Positions 53,156-62,075 are shown, counted from the stretch's first letter. The stretch: 64,000 nucleotides of DNA from Mycolicibacterium iranicum (GCF_002101705.1 NZ_LQPC01000028.1:124001-188000); one strand, 5' to 3'. Translations and numbers: made by a program. Notes: generated from the sequence alone by a model not told the origin.

Positions 53156-54306
53156 GCGCCTACCACCTCGATCCGGGTCAACCATTTCGTCTGCAAAACA
53201 CCCGGTCTCGTCGGTGCGATCAGTCGACAGGGGTATCCGTGATCGAGGTCGAGTTCCCCTCCGTTCAACCGGAGGGCGATCAGCGTCGCCGAATCACGGG
53301 CGTGACGAGCGGGCAGTGTCGTTCGCGAATACGGACCCGGCGGCTCGAGCGAGATCATCCGAACGTCGGATTCCGGCGAGCCGCCGACCGCGGAAATGAG
53401 ATCGGCGAGAACAATACCGGTCCATTGCGCGCTGGCACTCCATCCCTCGACGCAGGCGATCGGCAGTTCGTGCGTCGATTGCGGCATCGCCTGCAGTTCG
53501 GCCAGGGTGAAGCTACGACTCCCACTCGGGCCGACCACAGTCAGCCGGTACTCCGGAGAACGGGCGGACCGCACGACGCCTGCGGCGAGCGCCGTTCGGT
53601 TCACGGGAAGACCCTGCGGTCCGTCGCCGGAGCGCGGGGCGAGCACCGACACCCGTTTGAGCCATGGCACCGTCTGACCTGCGGTCGCGATGGTGGCGAC
53701 GGCGGTAGCCGCGGCAGCACCGACGAGAACGTTGCGTCGGCTCGGTCCGACGACGCCGCCCCCCGTGACGTCGGCTGAGTCGACCGGTTCGCCGAGCGCG
53801 CGCCGGATCACCGGAAGCTTGACGCCGACGTGCACGACGATCGCGCCCACGGCGACCCACGCCATTGCGTAATGCGCTGGTGGAAAGAAGAATCCGAACA
53901 CGTACCACTGTGCGATGTTGAGCAGTCCTGTACTGAGCTGGAAGATCATCGAGCCGACGAGCACGAGGATGGACAACCGCTCGAGCTGCCGGGTCACGCC
54001 TCCGATCACCGGGCGCGCGAACAGCTTCGGCCACACCGACCACAGCTTGACCACCAGCAGCGGGATGGCCGCAATCCCACTGATCACGTGCAATCCCTGT
54101 GTGAACCGGTAGAGCCACACCGGCCGGGTGGGCCACCAGAACCATGGCTGCGGGTGCTGGATGAAGTGACTGATGAGTCCGGTCGCCATGCACAGCGCGA
54201 CGGCGACCCCCAGCCACATCCCGACCCGGACGGTCACCGCCGTAGTCCGGGAATCGGAGAATCCTCTTCGGCGCACCGGTACCCGTGCACGTGCGTCTGA
54301 AGACAT
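53152..54306 (-). CDS. Cytochrome b-like membrane domain fused to sulfite-oxidase-fold molybdopterin domain
   Basis: Protein of 384 residues. Four N-terminal helices (about 25-45, 70-90, 110-130 and 146-165) carry histidines His73, His145 and His159 that could bind heme. A twin-arginine-like SRRNVLVG at 189-196 and a fifth helix lead to a sulfite-oxidase-type molybdopterin domain with the cysteine ligand at 285 in IACVEGWSASAQWTG and the later PARHARDSATLIAL. The ATG is preceded by AGAGGTGA. It is divergent from a TetR. This looks like a membrane electron-transfer oxidoreductase; its substrate is unknown. Confidence 0.83.
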   Translation of the reverse strand: MSSDARARVPVRRRGFSDSRTTAVTVRVGMWLGVAVALCMATGLISHFIQHPQPWFWWPTRPVWLYRFTQGLHVISGIAAIPLLVVKLWSVWPKLFARPVIGGVTRQLERLSILVLVGSMIFQLSTGLLNIAQWYVFGFFFPPAHYAMAWVAVGAIVVHVGVKLPVIRRALGEPVDSADVTGGGVVGPSRRNVLVGAAAATAVATIATAGQTVPWLKRVSVLAPRSGDGPQGLPVNRTALAAGVVRSARSPEYRLTVVGPSGSRSFTLAELQAMPQSTHELPIACVEGWSASAQWTGIVLADLISAVGGSPESDVRMISLEPPGPYSRTTLPARHARDSATLIALRLNGGELDLDHGYPCRLIAPTRPGVLQTKWLTRIEVVGA

Positions 54307-54368
54307 GCCGTTGATCACCTCTGTGTCCTCGTGCCCGGCGACTGTCGGCGCCGAGCTCAGCACCCAAG

Positions 54369-54406
54369 TGTACTGAGCAATACAGCCACTGTACTGTCTA
54401 GTACAG
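54369..54406. promoter_or_regulatory. Paired TetR operators
   Basis: TGTACTG-AG-CAATACA (54369-54384) and CTGTACT-GTCT-AGTACAG (54389-54406) lie side by side in the 132-bp divergent promoter. Both share the half-site TGTACT. They probably bind the TetR encoded just downstream and could control both directions. Confidence 0.65.
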
Positions 54407-54438
54407 AACATGTCCCCGGGAAAGGCGAGGAGGCAACG

Positions 54439-55116
54439 ATGAAATCGACACCGACCACGGACCGCGGTCGGGCCACCGTCGAGCGAATCATCGAGGCCGC
54501 GTGTGACCTCTTCGGCACGCAGGGGATCCAATCCACCTCACTCGACGAGATCGGCGCCGCCGCAGGCGTCGGGCGCAGTCAGCTCTACCACTTCTTCGTC
54601 GACAAGTCCGACCTCGTCGCCGAGGTGGTCGCGGTGCAAGTCGAACGCGTCGTCAGCGGGCTCACCCCGACCTTCGAGTCGATGTCGACAGCCGCTGACG
54701 TCCACGCCTGGTGTGACGAGGTCGTCGCCTTTCACGCCGCGTCCACGTCAAACATCCGCTGCCCCATCGGGTCGCTGATCCATCAACTCCGGGCCGACGA
54801 CGTGGCAGCGCGACGAGCACTGGTCTCCGGCTTCACGCGATGGGAACAGTTACTGGCCGCCGGACTTCAACGCGTGGATGACGCCGGAGGTCTCAACAAG
54901 GGCTCGGACGCCGACACGCTGGCCTCCGCTCTGCTCGCGGCCTACCAGGGCGGCGTGCTGCTGGCCAATGCCTCCGGCGATGTGGCGCCCTTGCGGCGCG
55001 CCCTCCGGGGCGTCGTCGACGCGGCACTCGCCGGCTCTCCCCGCCCGGGCGAAACGAAACGGGCGAGGACCGCGTGCACATTCAGTGATTCAACGATTGT
55101 CGAGGAGAAACCATGA
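54439..55116 (+). CDS. TetR-family repressor
   Basis: Regulator of 225 residues. The helix-turn-helix is seen in TSLDEIGAAAGVGRSQLYHF at about 36-55; the C-terminal part (FHAASTSNIRCPIGSLIHQL) resembles the AcrR/TetR_C subgroup that responds to electrophiles or metals. The ATG has GAGGAGG in front. Its stop overlaps the flavoprotein start (ATGA), so it is co-translated with its likely target. Confidence 0.88.
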   Translation: MKSTPTTDRGRATVERIIEAACDLFGTQGIQSTSLDEIGAAAGVGRSQLYHFFVDKSDLVAEVVAVQVERVVSGLTPTFESMSTAADVHAWCDEVVAFHAASTSNIRCPIGSLIHQLRADDVAARRALVSGFTRWEQLLAAGLQRVDDAGGLNKGSDADTLASALLAAYQGGVLLANASGDVAPLRRALRGVVDAALAGSPRPGETKRARTACTFSDSTIVEEKP

Positions 55117-56528
55117 GCAGTGTCGACCGATTCGACGTGGTGATCATAGGCGGAGGGCCCGGCGGTGTGACCGCGGCGCTAGGCCTCGCAGCCCAGGGGC
55201 TCGCCGTGGCCCTCATCGAAGACCGGCTGGTCGGTGGCGAGTGCCACTACTGGGCGTGCAATCCGACCAAGGCGCTCATCAGGCCCATCGAGGTCCTCCA
55301 ACTCGCCAGAGCGGTTCCCGGAGTTCGGGAGGTCGTCACCGGCCAGGGCCTTGACCTCGAGGCGGTGTTCGCCAAAAGAGACGTCATCATCGATCACCTC
55401 GTCGATCGCGATATCGTCGCCAACCTTGGGCAAGCCGGCATCGAGGTCGTTCACGGTCGAGGTCGCCTCGACGGGGACCGCACGGTGGCTGTTGTCGAAC
55501 CCGATGGCTCGCAGCGCCGTCTGTACGCCGAGCACGCCGTCGTTCTCGCCACGGGGACAAGCCCTTTCATCCCCGACATCGACGGTTTGAGGTCTGCGGC
55601 ACCGTGGACCAATCGCGATCTCGCGACCATGACCAGCGTTCCTGCCAGGAGCATCGTCCTCGGGGGCGGAGTCGTCGGCGTGGAAAGCGCTACCATCCTG
55701 TCCGGGCTCGGAAGTGAGGTCACCCTGCTGGCGCGGGGGCCCGCCCTGCTGCCGGGCTCCGAACCCTTCGCCGGAGCGCGAGTGGCGCGCGCGCTACAAG
55801 ACCGCGGCGTCAAGATCCATGTCGAATCCACGGTGACATCCGTCGAGCGGCCAGGTTCCGGTGGCGTCCGCGTCGTCACTGCTGACACCCAACTCGAAGC
55901 TGACGAAATCCTCGTCGCCACAGGACGTTCGGTCAATACCGAGGACTTGGGTCTGGAGACTGTCGGTCTTCCCGTCGGGGAGTTCGTCACGGTCGACGAC
56001 CACCTCACGGCAACCGGAGTCGACGGTGAGTGGCTCTACGCAATCGGTGACACGACAGGTCGTGCGCTGCTATCGCATGTGTCCCAGTACCACGCCGGCA
56101 TCGTGGCAGACGTCGTGGCCCGCCGCGCACGGGGTGCAGTGCCGGATGGCCCGGAATCCACCGCACGGGATAGCGGCCGCCTGGCGCAGATCATCTTCAC
56201 TGATCCGCAGGTGGTCGAGGTCGGTTACACCGAAGCCGCAGCGCGCGCGGCGGGATTCACCGTGACGACGCGCAGCGCGCTTTACCCCGGAGAGCTCACC
56301 CAGCTGTCGATCCTTCGCGACGGATTCGAAGCGGAGGGAAAGCTGGTGATCGACGCCGACCGCGACACGCTTCTGGGAGCCACGTTCGTCGGACCGGACG
56401 TCGCGGACCTGGTGCAGGCGGCAACCGTTGCCGTGGTCGGCGAGGTTCCGCTGTCGGTGCTGCGCCATGTGATCGCGCCGCATCCGTCGCTCAGCCAGGT
56501 CTGGAACCCGTTGCTCGCGGCGGGTTGA
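55113..56528 (+). CDS. Class I pyridine nucleotide-disulfide oxidoreductase (MerA/Lpd-like)
   Basis: FAD/NAD(P) flavoprotein of 471 residues. GGGPGG at 13-18 binds FAD, the redox pair is Cys44/Cys49 in GGECHYWACNPTKAL, the second Rossmann motif is VLGGGVVGVE, and IGDTTGRALLSHVSQYH closes the FAD site. The C-terminal active-site His is kept in APHPSLSQVWN, but the usual Glu of the HPTxSE motif is Gln. The substrate may be a disulfide, quinone or metal. It is co-regulated with the TetR and possibly with the divergent molybdopterin fusion. Confidence 0.87.
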   Translation: MSSVDRFDVVIIGGGPGGVTAALGLAAQGLAVALIEDRLVGGECHYWACNPTKALIRPIEVLQLARAVPGVREVVTGQGLDLEAVFAKRDVIIDHLVDRDIVANLGQAGIEVVHGRGRLDGDRTVAVVEPDGSQRRLYAEHAVVLATGTSPFIPDIDGLRSAAPWTNRDLATMTSVPARSIVLGGGVVGVESATILSGLGSEVTLLARGPALLPGSEPFAGARVARALQDRGVKIHVESTVTSVERPGSGGVRVVTADTQLEADEILVATGRSVNTEDLGLETVGLPVGEFVTVDDHLTATGVDGEWLYAIGDTTGRALLSHVSQYHAGIVADVVARRARGAVPDGPESTARDSGRLAQIIFTDPQVVEVGYTEAAARAAGFTVTTRSALYPGELTQLSILRDGFEAEGKLVIDADRDTLLGATFVGPDVADLVQAATVAVVGEVPLSVLRHVIAPHPSLSQVWNPLLAAG

Positions 56529-56538
56529 CACCAGGCTC

Positions 56539-57432
56539 TCAACTGCCGGCCGCGCTGAGCGTGTGGAGCTCTTCTTGAGTCAACTGCAGGTCAGCGGCGG
56601 CCATGTTCTCCTCCAGATGCGCACGCCGCGATGTCCCCGGGATGGGAAGCATCGCCGGTGAGACATGCAGAAGCCAGGCGATCGCCACCTGGCCCACGGT
56701 GCATTGATGTGCCCGGGCGACGTCGGCGAGCGCCCGGTGGGCCGAGTCGAGCCCGCCCTGTGCGACCGGTGCCCACGGAATGAACGTGCGACTATCGCGC
56801 TCGCACACCTTCAGCATGTCTTGCGCTCCGCGGTCCATAACGTTGAATCGGCTTTGCACACTGACAATGTCGGCGATCTCCCGCGCCTCGTTGAGCTGCT
56901 CCACGGTGCACTGCGACATGCCGATCTCGCGGATCTTGCCCTCATCCTGGAGCGACTTGAGCTCACCGATCTGATCCGCCAGCGGCACTTTCGGATCCAC
57001 CCGGTGCAGCTGCAGCAGATCGATCTGGTCGACGCCCAAACGTCGCATGCTCATCAACACCTGCTGCCGCAGGTATTCGGGTCGTCCGACCGGCGGCCAC
57101 GCCGCCGGGCCCAGGCGCTTCGGTCCGGCGTCAGTGTCGATGACATCCGGTCCGTTTCGGGTCAGGCCGGCCTTCGTCGCGATTACGACATCGTCGGGGT
57201 ACGGATGCAACGCCTCCCGCAGAATCTCCTCGGCGACATGCGGCCCATAGGAGTCGGCGGTGTCGATGAACTGCACGCCGAGGTCGATAGCCCGCCGGGC
57301 CACGGCGATACATTCGTCGCGGTCCTGCGGCTCGCCCCATATCCCGCGGCCTGTGAATCTCATCGATCCGAAGCCCAACCTCGACACCTTCTTGCCGGCA
57401 ATGCCGATTGCCTGCGGGTGAGGATTCACCAT
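56539..57432 (-). CDS. Aldo/keto reductase
   Basis: TIM-barrel reductase of 297 residues. The catalytic tetrad is visible: Asp and Tyr in FIDTADSYG, Lys in VVIATKAGL and His in LLQLHRVDP. NADP-binding residues follow in PIPGTSRRAHLEEN. The ATG follows a GTG and is preceded by GGAGG. It lies 27 nt after the hydrolase gene on the same strand, so the two are probably one operon under the divergent IclR regulator. The carbonyl substrate is unknown. Confidence 0.9.
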   Translation of the reverse strand: MVNPHPQAIGIAGKKVSRLGFGSMRFTGRGIWGEPQDRDECIAVARRAIDLGVQFIDTADSYGPHVAEEILREALHPYPDDVVIATKAGLTRNGPDVIDTDAGPKRLGPAAWPPVGRPEYLRQQVLMSMRRLGVDQIDLLQLHRVDPKVPLADQIGELKSLQDEGKIREIGMSQCTVEQLNEAREIADIVSVQSRFNVMDRGAQDMLKVCERDSRTFIPWAPVAQGGLDSAHRALADVARAHQCTVGQVAIAWLLHVSPAMLPIPGTSRRAHLEENMAAADLQLTQEELHTLSAAGS

Positions 57433-57459
57433 CACAACTACCTCCAGTTTTGTTGTTAC

Positions 57460-58362
57460 CTAACGTGTTCGCGCGTCCGCGTCGAAGTCGCAGAACATCT
57501 TGGTGAAGTGCGCCGGCTGTTCCTCGGCCACCCAGTGGCCGCAATCCGGGACGAGGTGCTCTGTCACCGATTCGGCGACCTCTTCACACATCGCCCGAAA
57601 GTTCTTGGCCAGAGGCCCGGAAGCGCCCCCGGACGCCAACACCGGAACGGCAAGCTTGCCGTGCTCCTGCAACGAGGCGCGGTTGTCTTCGGCGTCGCGG
57701 TCGAGCTCGCGGTAGATCTCACACATGGCGCGCATGGCTCCTGGCGCTTCGAACGCACGGGCGTACACGTCAAGGTCATCGTTGGAGATGGCATCCGGTT
57801 GGTAGGCCAACTCGTCGAAGAATCGATTGATGTACCACCGCTCACGTCCGTGCGTGAGGTATACCGCGACATCGGGGTTGGCATGAAACGAGAACTGCCA
57901 GGCCGACTTCTGCGTCACGCGCCAGTCGTAGTAGGCGGTGCCCGGCAACGGCGCTTCCATGAGGGTGGCGCTGACGACATCATCGCGGTAGCGCAGTGCG
58001 TAACTCAGCGCCAGCGTCGACCCCATGTCGTGCCCGACAAGCGAAACCGGCTCCGTCACGCCCAAGGTCTTCCGCAGCAGCGAGTGAACATCGCCGGCCA
58101 TCGTCCGTTTGTCGTAGCCGTCACGAGGTTTGTCAGAAGCTCCGGCGCCGCGATAGTCGGGCATGATGACCCGGTAACCGGCGGCGGCGAGCGGCATCAT
58201 GACTTTGCGCCACTCGTACCTCGTCTGGGGAGCGCCATGCAGAAGCACCACGGTCTTGAGGAAGTCAGCGGGGGCGACCACGGTGTAACCGAGACGAACC
58301 GTCCTATCCGGGTCGACCCAGTCCCGACCGTGCCGCACCTCGGCATCGCATGCTGTGGTCAT
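57460..58362 (-). CDS. Alpha/beta hydrolase (haloalkane/fluoroacetate dehalogenase or epoxide hydrolase type)
   Basis: Hydrolase of 300 residues. LLHGAPQTRYEWRKVM gives the HGxP motif, the nucleophile elbow GHDMGS gives an Asp nucleophile, and PDCGHWVAEEQP holds the His. These features fit epoxide hydrolases and fluoroacetate dehalogenases. The longer frame runs back into the IclR gene on the other strand, so the ATG giving MTTACDAEVRHG is preferred. It is divergent from the IclR gene and followed by the aldo/keto reductase. Confidence 0.85.
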   Translation of the reverse strand: MTTACDAEVRHGRDWVDPDRTVRLGYTVVAPADFLKTVVLLHGAPQTRYEWRKVMMPLAAAGYRVIMPDYRGAGASDKPRDGYDKRTMAGDVHSLLRKTLGVTEPVSLVGHDMGSTLALSYALRYRDDVVSATLMEAPLPGTAYYDWRVTQKSAWQFSFHANPDVAVYLTHGRERWYINRFFDELAYQPDAISNDDLDVYARAFEAPGAMRAMCEIYRELDRDAEDNRASLQEHGKLAVPVLASGGASGPLAKNFRAMCEEVAESVTEHLVPDCGHWVAEEQPAHFTKMFCDFDADARTR

Positions 58363-58427
58363 GTGTCGGCATCTCTCTGCGAAGGTTTCGAGACAACAGT
58401 GGACAGCGCGCACGACGTGCTCCAAAC

Positions 58428-58450
58428 TTGGTTGCGCCAGCTGAAACCAA
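58428..58450. promoter_or_regulatory. Possible IclR operator
   Basis: TTGGTT-N11-AACCAA is a perfect 6-bp interrupted palindrome centred in the 97-bp divergent promoter between the hydrolase and IclR genes. Its position next to the IclR start suggests autoregulation. Confidence 0.45.
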
Positions 58451-58459
58451 CAGGTTGTG

Positions 58460-59299
58460 ATGTCAGGACCCCGAAAGTCACCGAAACCTCCCCAGCCGGA
58501 TCTTCTTCGAAGACCGCTGCTGGTGCTGGAAACGCTTGCCGCCATGGAACAACCCGCGAGCCTGCTGGCAATCGCGTCGGCTGTCGGGTTGTCCAAGGCC
58601 GGTGCGTACCGAGTGTTGCGCACGCTGCAGGACGAGGGGTATGTCGACCATGTCGGCCGCCGCGGCTACCGCGTAGGGAGCCGCTCGATAGCGCTGGCCT
58701 CATTGGTGGGGCCACGTCCCGCGCTGCTCGAACGTGCGCGCCCCGTGCTGTCCAGACTGGCGGCCATGGCTCAGGCAACCGCAACTCTTCATCTCCGCAG
58801 CGGCGAGCATCGGGTCCTCGTGCTCGGCGCCGAACAAGGTACCAACCTGCAGGCGCGGCGGATCCACATCGGTGAGCGGTCACCCCTGACCTCCGGTTGC
58901 AGCGGCCGCGTGATCTTGGCTCATCTGCCCACCAAAGAGGCAAGCGCGGTGTTGGCGGAACACGCAATCGGCAGACATCGCGCAAAGCTCGAGCGCGAAC
59001 TCGGCGACATCCGAGCCGACGGCTATGCCTTGTCGTTCAGCGAGAATCGCCCGTCCTTCAACGGAATCGGCGCAGCGCTTCTCGACCCGGACACCGGTTA
59101 TCCGCTCGGGTCGATCGCCATCGCCGGACCCGACGAGCAACTGCCGGCGACAGCGCTGCGTACATTCGTCCGACCATTGATCGCTGCGTGCGACGGACTC
59201 GCACCACATTTTTGCGCCCTGCTCGGCCCGAACTCTTCGGCGCGTCGGGAAGCCCTCGATGTCACCATCCAGGACCTGGTGGCGGCCGCGCGCGCGTGA
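58460..59299 (+). CDS. IclR-family transcriptional regulator
   Basis: Regulator of 279 residues. The N-terminal winged helix runs from PLLVLETLAAMEQPASLLAI through VGLSKAGAYRVLRTLQDEGY, and the C-terminal effector domain includes GERSPLTSGCSGRVILAHLP and GYALSFSENRPSFNGIGA. An ATG directly follows a GTG; either could be used. It most likely controls the divergent hydrolase and aldo/keto reductase. The inducer is unknown. Confidence 0.9.
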   Translation: MSGPRKSPKPPQPDLLRRPLLVLETLAAMEQPASLLAIASAVGLSKAGAYRVLRTLQDEGYVDHVGRRGYRVGSRSIALASLVGPRPALLERARPVLSRLAAMAQATATLHLRSGEHRVLVLGAEQGTNLQARRIHIGERSPLTSGCSGRVILAHLPTKEASAVLAEHAIGRHRAKLERELGDIRADGYALSFSENRPSFNGIGAALLDPDTGYPLGSIAIAGPDEQLPATALRTFVRPLIAACDGLAPHFCALLGPNSSARREALDVTIQDLVAAARA

Positions 59300-59392
59300 T
59301 GCACGGTTGCACCATCTGAAACTTAAATGGCTGCCAGTGCGCCTGCCGATTCACAGTGAAGCCACTCAACGTGAACGGCCAAAGGACAGAAC

Positions 59393-59977
59393 ATGACCGA
59401 CCAAACCCTGAAAGATCGAACCTCCGTTGATACGGATCAATGGCTACGACTCTATTACGCTGTGCGAGCGCTCTTTTCCCTTCTCTGGGTCGCCGCTGTC
59501 GTCGTCATCGGCTCGCAGTCCCCATTTGTGGCGGGTGCGCTACTGTTGATTTACCCGGCGTGGGATGGCCTGGCGAACGTGGTCGATGCCCGGCATAACG
59601 GGGGATTGCGCCGTAATCCGACCCAGGCGCTCAACACGGCTGTCAGCTTTCTCACCACTCTGGCTGTCGCCTTCGGGCTGGCCGCGAGTATGAACGTGGT
59701 GCTCGGGATTTTCGGTGTCTGGGCGAGCGGGTCAGGGGCCCTGCAGCTCGCGACGGCCGTCCGCAGATGGAAAGGCGTTGGCGCACAATGGCCGATGGCG
59801 CTAAGCGGTGCGCAGTCCGCAGCTGTCGGCGTCATGTTCCTGTGGCAGGCTGCCGGCCCTGCCGCACCCAGACCCGTCGATATCGCACCCTATGCAGCGT
59901 TCGGAGCCGTCTACTTCCTGGTTGCGGCGATCGGGTTGAGCGTGCGCGCTGCACGCCGGCGACGGCGCGGTGCCTGA
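59393..59977 (+). CDS. DUF308-like membrane protein
   Basis: Protein of 194 residues with about six hydrophobic segments and the family-like LIYPAWDGLANVVDARHNGG and FGVWASGSGALQLATAV. The C-terminus is Arg-rich. It follows the IclR gene by 93 bp on the same strand and may have its own promoter. Function is unknown. Confidence 0.78.
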   Translation: MTDQTLKDRTSVDTDQWLRLYYAVRALFSLLWVAAVVVIGSQSPFVAGALLLIYPAWDGLANVVDARHNGGLRRNPTQALNTAVSFLTTLAVAFGLAASMNVVLGIFGVWASGSGALQLATAVRRWKGVGAQWPMALSGAQSAAVGVMFLWQAAGPAAPRPVDIAPYAAFGAVYFLVAAIGLSVRAARRRRRGA

Positions 59978-59999
59978 ATGAACAGACTGTGAGGCGCGT

Positions 60000-60728
60000 T
60001 CACTGTCCGAGCAAGTGCTCGCGAAGATGACCCGACGGCAGCGCATCCCAGCCGGGATCGTCGGGAAGGTTGATGCCGAACCGGTTGGCGAAGATGTCAC
60101 TGATCAACTCGTAGCACGCACCGATGCGTACGACCTTCATCGTGGAGAAGTCGATCATCGTCGACGATCGGCGATAGAGGTGGTACTTCCGCAGGCCGTA
60201 GTCCAGCACCAGATCGACCGCGTCGAGGATGGGTTGTTCGATGTCCTGAACCCGGAACTTCGTCCCGGCGCCAGTCAGGTTCGCCGATGAACCGAGCAGT
60301 GGTGTCTCGTTCGCGTGCGCGATCCGAACCACCGCATCCTGGAGCGCACCACCGTTGACGAGCATCGCGAGAGTGTCGCCGACTGTGCTCGCCGCAAGCG
60401 TCTCGGGTTCGACAGCCGCGACGACGGGGTGAGTGGCGTCGTAGTGCCCGACAACCGCCAACGGAAGATCCGCATCGAGTACCACGGCGTCGACGATGTC
60501 CTGTTCACGCCGGCCGAGTTTGTGTACATCGCGGTGAAGGTCGTAGTTGCCTGCCATCGCATGCCGTTTATGCGGGGCCCGTCGCTTCGCCCGAAAGAGA
60601 CGAAGCAACGCCTCAGAGGAGCTGGCGACGGCCCCGTAGCCGATATCGCTCGGCATGATGACCGCGCCGCCGGCGGCGACCGTGTCGTAGATGCGCTGCG
60701 CATCGCCGGGAATGTGGTATCTGCTCAT
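60000..60728 (-). CDS. YrdC/Sua5-domain protein, divergent paralogue
   Basis: Protein of 242 residues. The YrdC fold is recognisable in GGAVIMPSDIGYGAVASSSE at about 20-39 and ETPLLGSSANLTGAGTKF at about 141-158. The usual Lys-Arg-x4-Pro-Leu segment reads KRRAPHKRHAMAG instead, and a C-terminal region of about 60 residues is added. True Sua5/YrdC makes threonylcarbamoyl-AMP for t6A tRNA; this copy is probably an accessory paralogue with another carbamoyl or acyl substrate. It is followed by a convergent gene and has no obvious partner. Confidence 0.78.
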   Translation of the reverse strand: MSRYHIPGDAQRIYDTVAAGGAVIMPSDIGYGAVASSSEALLRLFRAKRRAPHKRHAMAGNYDLHRDVHKLGRREQDIVDAVVLDADLPLAVVGHYDATHPVVAAVEPETLAASTVGDTLAMLVNGGALQDAVVRIAHANETPLLGSSANLTGAGTKFRVQDIEQPILDAVDLVLDYGLRKYHLYRRSSTMIDFSTMKVVRIGACYELISDIFANRFGINLPDDPGWDALPSGHLREHLLGQ

Positions 60729-60873
60729 AGGTTCTCCGCTCGCCGACCATCGCTCGTGTTCTCACTCAACACTCGACAGCCATCGTGAACCGTACAAGGT
60801 TGGTTTCGTCCACCGAAACCAACGAGGCGTCGCCACCGAGGCGGGGTCGGGTGCGTCTCGCTCAGGCGGCCCG

Positions 60874-61713
60874 CTAGGCCGGGAAATCCGCGCTGCGAGA
60901 GAGCGTTTCGTTCGCCCGAATGTCGGCCAGGCTCTGCTGGAGCGCATCGACCACAGCGTCATACCCGCCGTTTCCCAGCACCAGCCGTCGCGGCGGTGGC
61001 TCCTGGGCCATCGCCGCGATCACCGCACGGGCACCGCGACGCGGATCACCGGGTTGCGCGCCGTCCATCTCCACGAAGGCGGCGCGGACCTCCTTCAGCA
61101 TGTCGTGGTACTCCGGAATCGGTTCGGCGACGGGCTCGTCCGCGAAGCCGGTGTAGGCGTTGGTGCGGAATGCTCCCGGTTCGACGGCCAACACGGAGAT
61201 ACCGTGCCCAGCGACCTCGTCGCGCAGCGCGTCGGTGACGGCCTCGACGGCGAACTTCGTCGCGCTGTAGTAGCCGAACCCCGGCGCAGCGACGAGACCC
61301 GCCACCGACGAGACGTAAACTATCCATCCGCTGCCGCGTGCCCGCATGCCCGGCAGCACTGCCCGCGTCACGGACAGCACCCCGAAGAAGTTGAGCTCGA
61401 ACATCCCGCGCAACGCGGACTCGTCCATTCCCTCGATCGATCCGAACCAGCCGCGGCCGGCGTTGTTGACCAGCACGTCGATACCACCGAAGCGCTCCTC
61501 AGCAGTGCGCACCGCACGCCGCACCGCCGCGGTATCGGTGACGTCCATCGATACGACCAGGACGCGGTCGCCGTACTGCTGCGTCCACGTCGTCAGCTCC
61601 TGTGGACGCCGGGACGTGAGGACCACCCGGTCCCCAGTCTCGAGTGCGGCCTCGGCGAACGCCATCCCGAAGTTGCCGGGCGTGCCACCGGTGATGAACC
61701 ATGTTCTGCTCAC
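60874..61713 (-). CDS. Short-chain dehydrogenase/reductase
   Basis: Classical SDR of 279 residues. The cofactor site is TGGTPGNFG at about 8-16, then VLVNNAGRGWFG, the catalytic Ser in VYVSSVAGL and YYSATK with the Tyr/Lys pair. The GTG overlaps the SnoaL-like stop (GTGA). It belongs to a two-gene unit transcribed away from the MerR regulator, so it is probably induced with it. Substrate unknown. Confidence 0.9.
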   Translation of the reverse strand: MSRTWFITGGTPGNFGMAFAEAALETGDRVVLTSRRPQELTTWTQQYGDRVLVVSMDVTDTAAVRRAVRTAEERFGGIDVLVNNAGRGWFGSIEGMDESALRGMFELNFFGVLSVTRAVLPGMRARGSGWIVYVSSVAGLVAAPGFGYYSATKFAVEAVTDALRDEVAGHGISVLAVEPGAFRTNAYTGFADEPVAEPIPEYHDMLKEVRAAFVEMDGAQPGDPRRGARAVIAAMAQEPPPRRLVLGNGGYDAVVDALQQSLADIRANETLSRSADFPA

Positions 61714-62060
61714 GGCTCGATCACCACCCGGCTGATCAGCGCGCCGTCGAGGGTGAACCGATAGTGCAGGTCGGCGACTCCACCGGGGAAGTCACCCTCG
61801 AGGTGCTGTGTCACGTCGATACTCGGGCCGGCCTGCCCTTCGAGCACTGTCGAGCCAGTGATTTCGGTGGTGTAGGTGTACTCGCTGGCCGCCGTCGCGA
61901 CCCAGGTTTCGATGTCGGCGTGGCCTGTGTAGTCGTGGCCCTCGTCGGTGACGACGGCGTCCGGGGTGAGCGTCGCGAGAGCGCGGTCGGTATCTCGGGC
62001 GTCGAGTGCGGTCATGAACGTCGTGATGTTGTCCGGGAGTGCATCCCAATCTGTGGTCAT
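61710..62060 (-). CDS. SnoaL-like/NTF2-fold protein
   Basis: Protein of 116 residues with the SnoaL pattern: a first helix (LPDNITTFMTALDARDTDRA), ALATLTPDAVVTDEG, GHADIETWV and strands ending YRFTLDGALISRVVI. Such proteins are cyclases, isomerases or ligand binders. The ATG is 15 nt from a MerR-type promoter palindrome. It is translationally coupled to the SDR behind it. Confidence 0.83.
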   Translation of the reverse strand: MTTDWDALPDNITTFMTALDARDTDRALATLTPDAVVTDEGHDYTGHADIETWVATAASEYTYTTEITGSTVLEGQAGPSIDVTQHLEGDFPGGVADLHYRFTLDGALISRVVIEP

Positions 62061-62075
62061 GCCACCACGGTGCGG

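Noticed and set aside
56665..58875. Plus-strand open frame of 736 codons
   Set aside because: It is antisense to the aldo/keto reductase and hydrolase genes, which have full catalytic motifs. It has no domain of its own.
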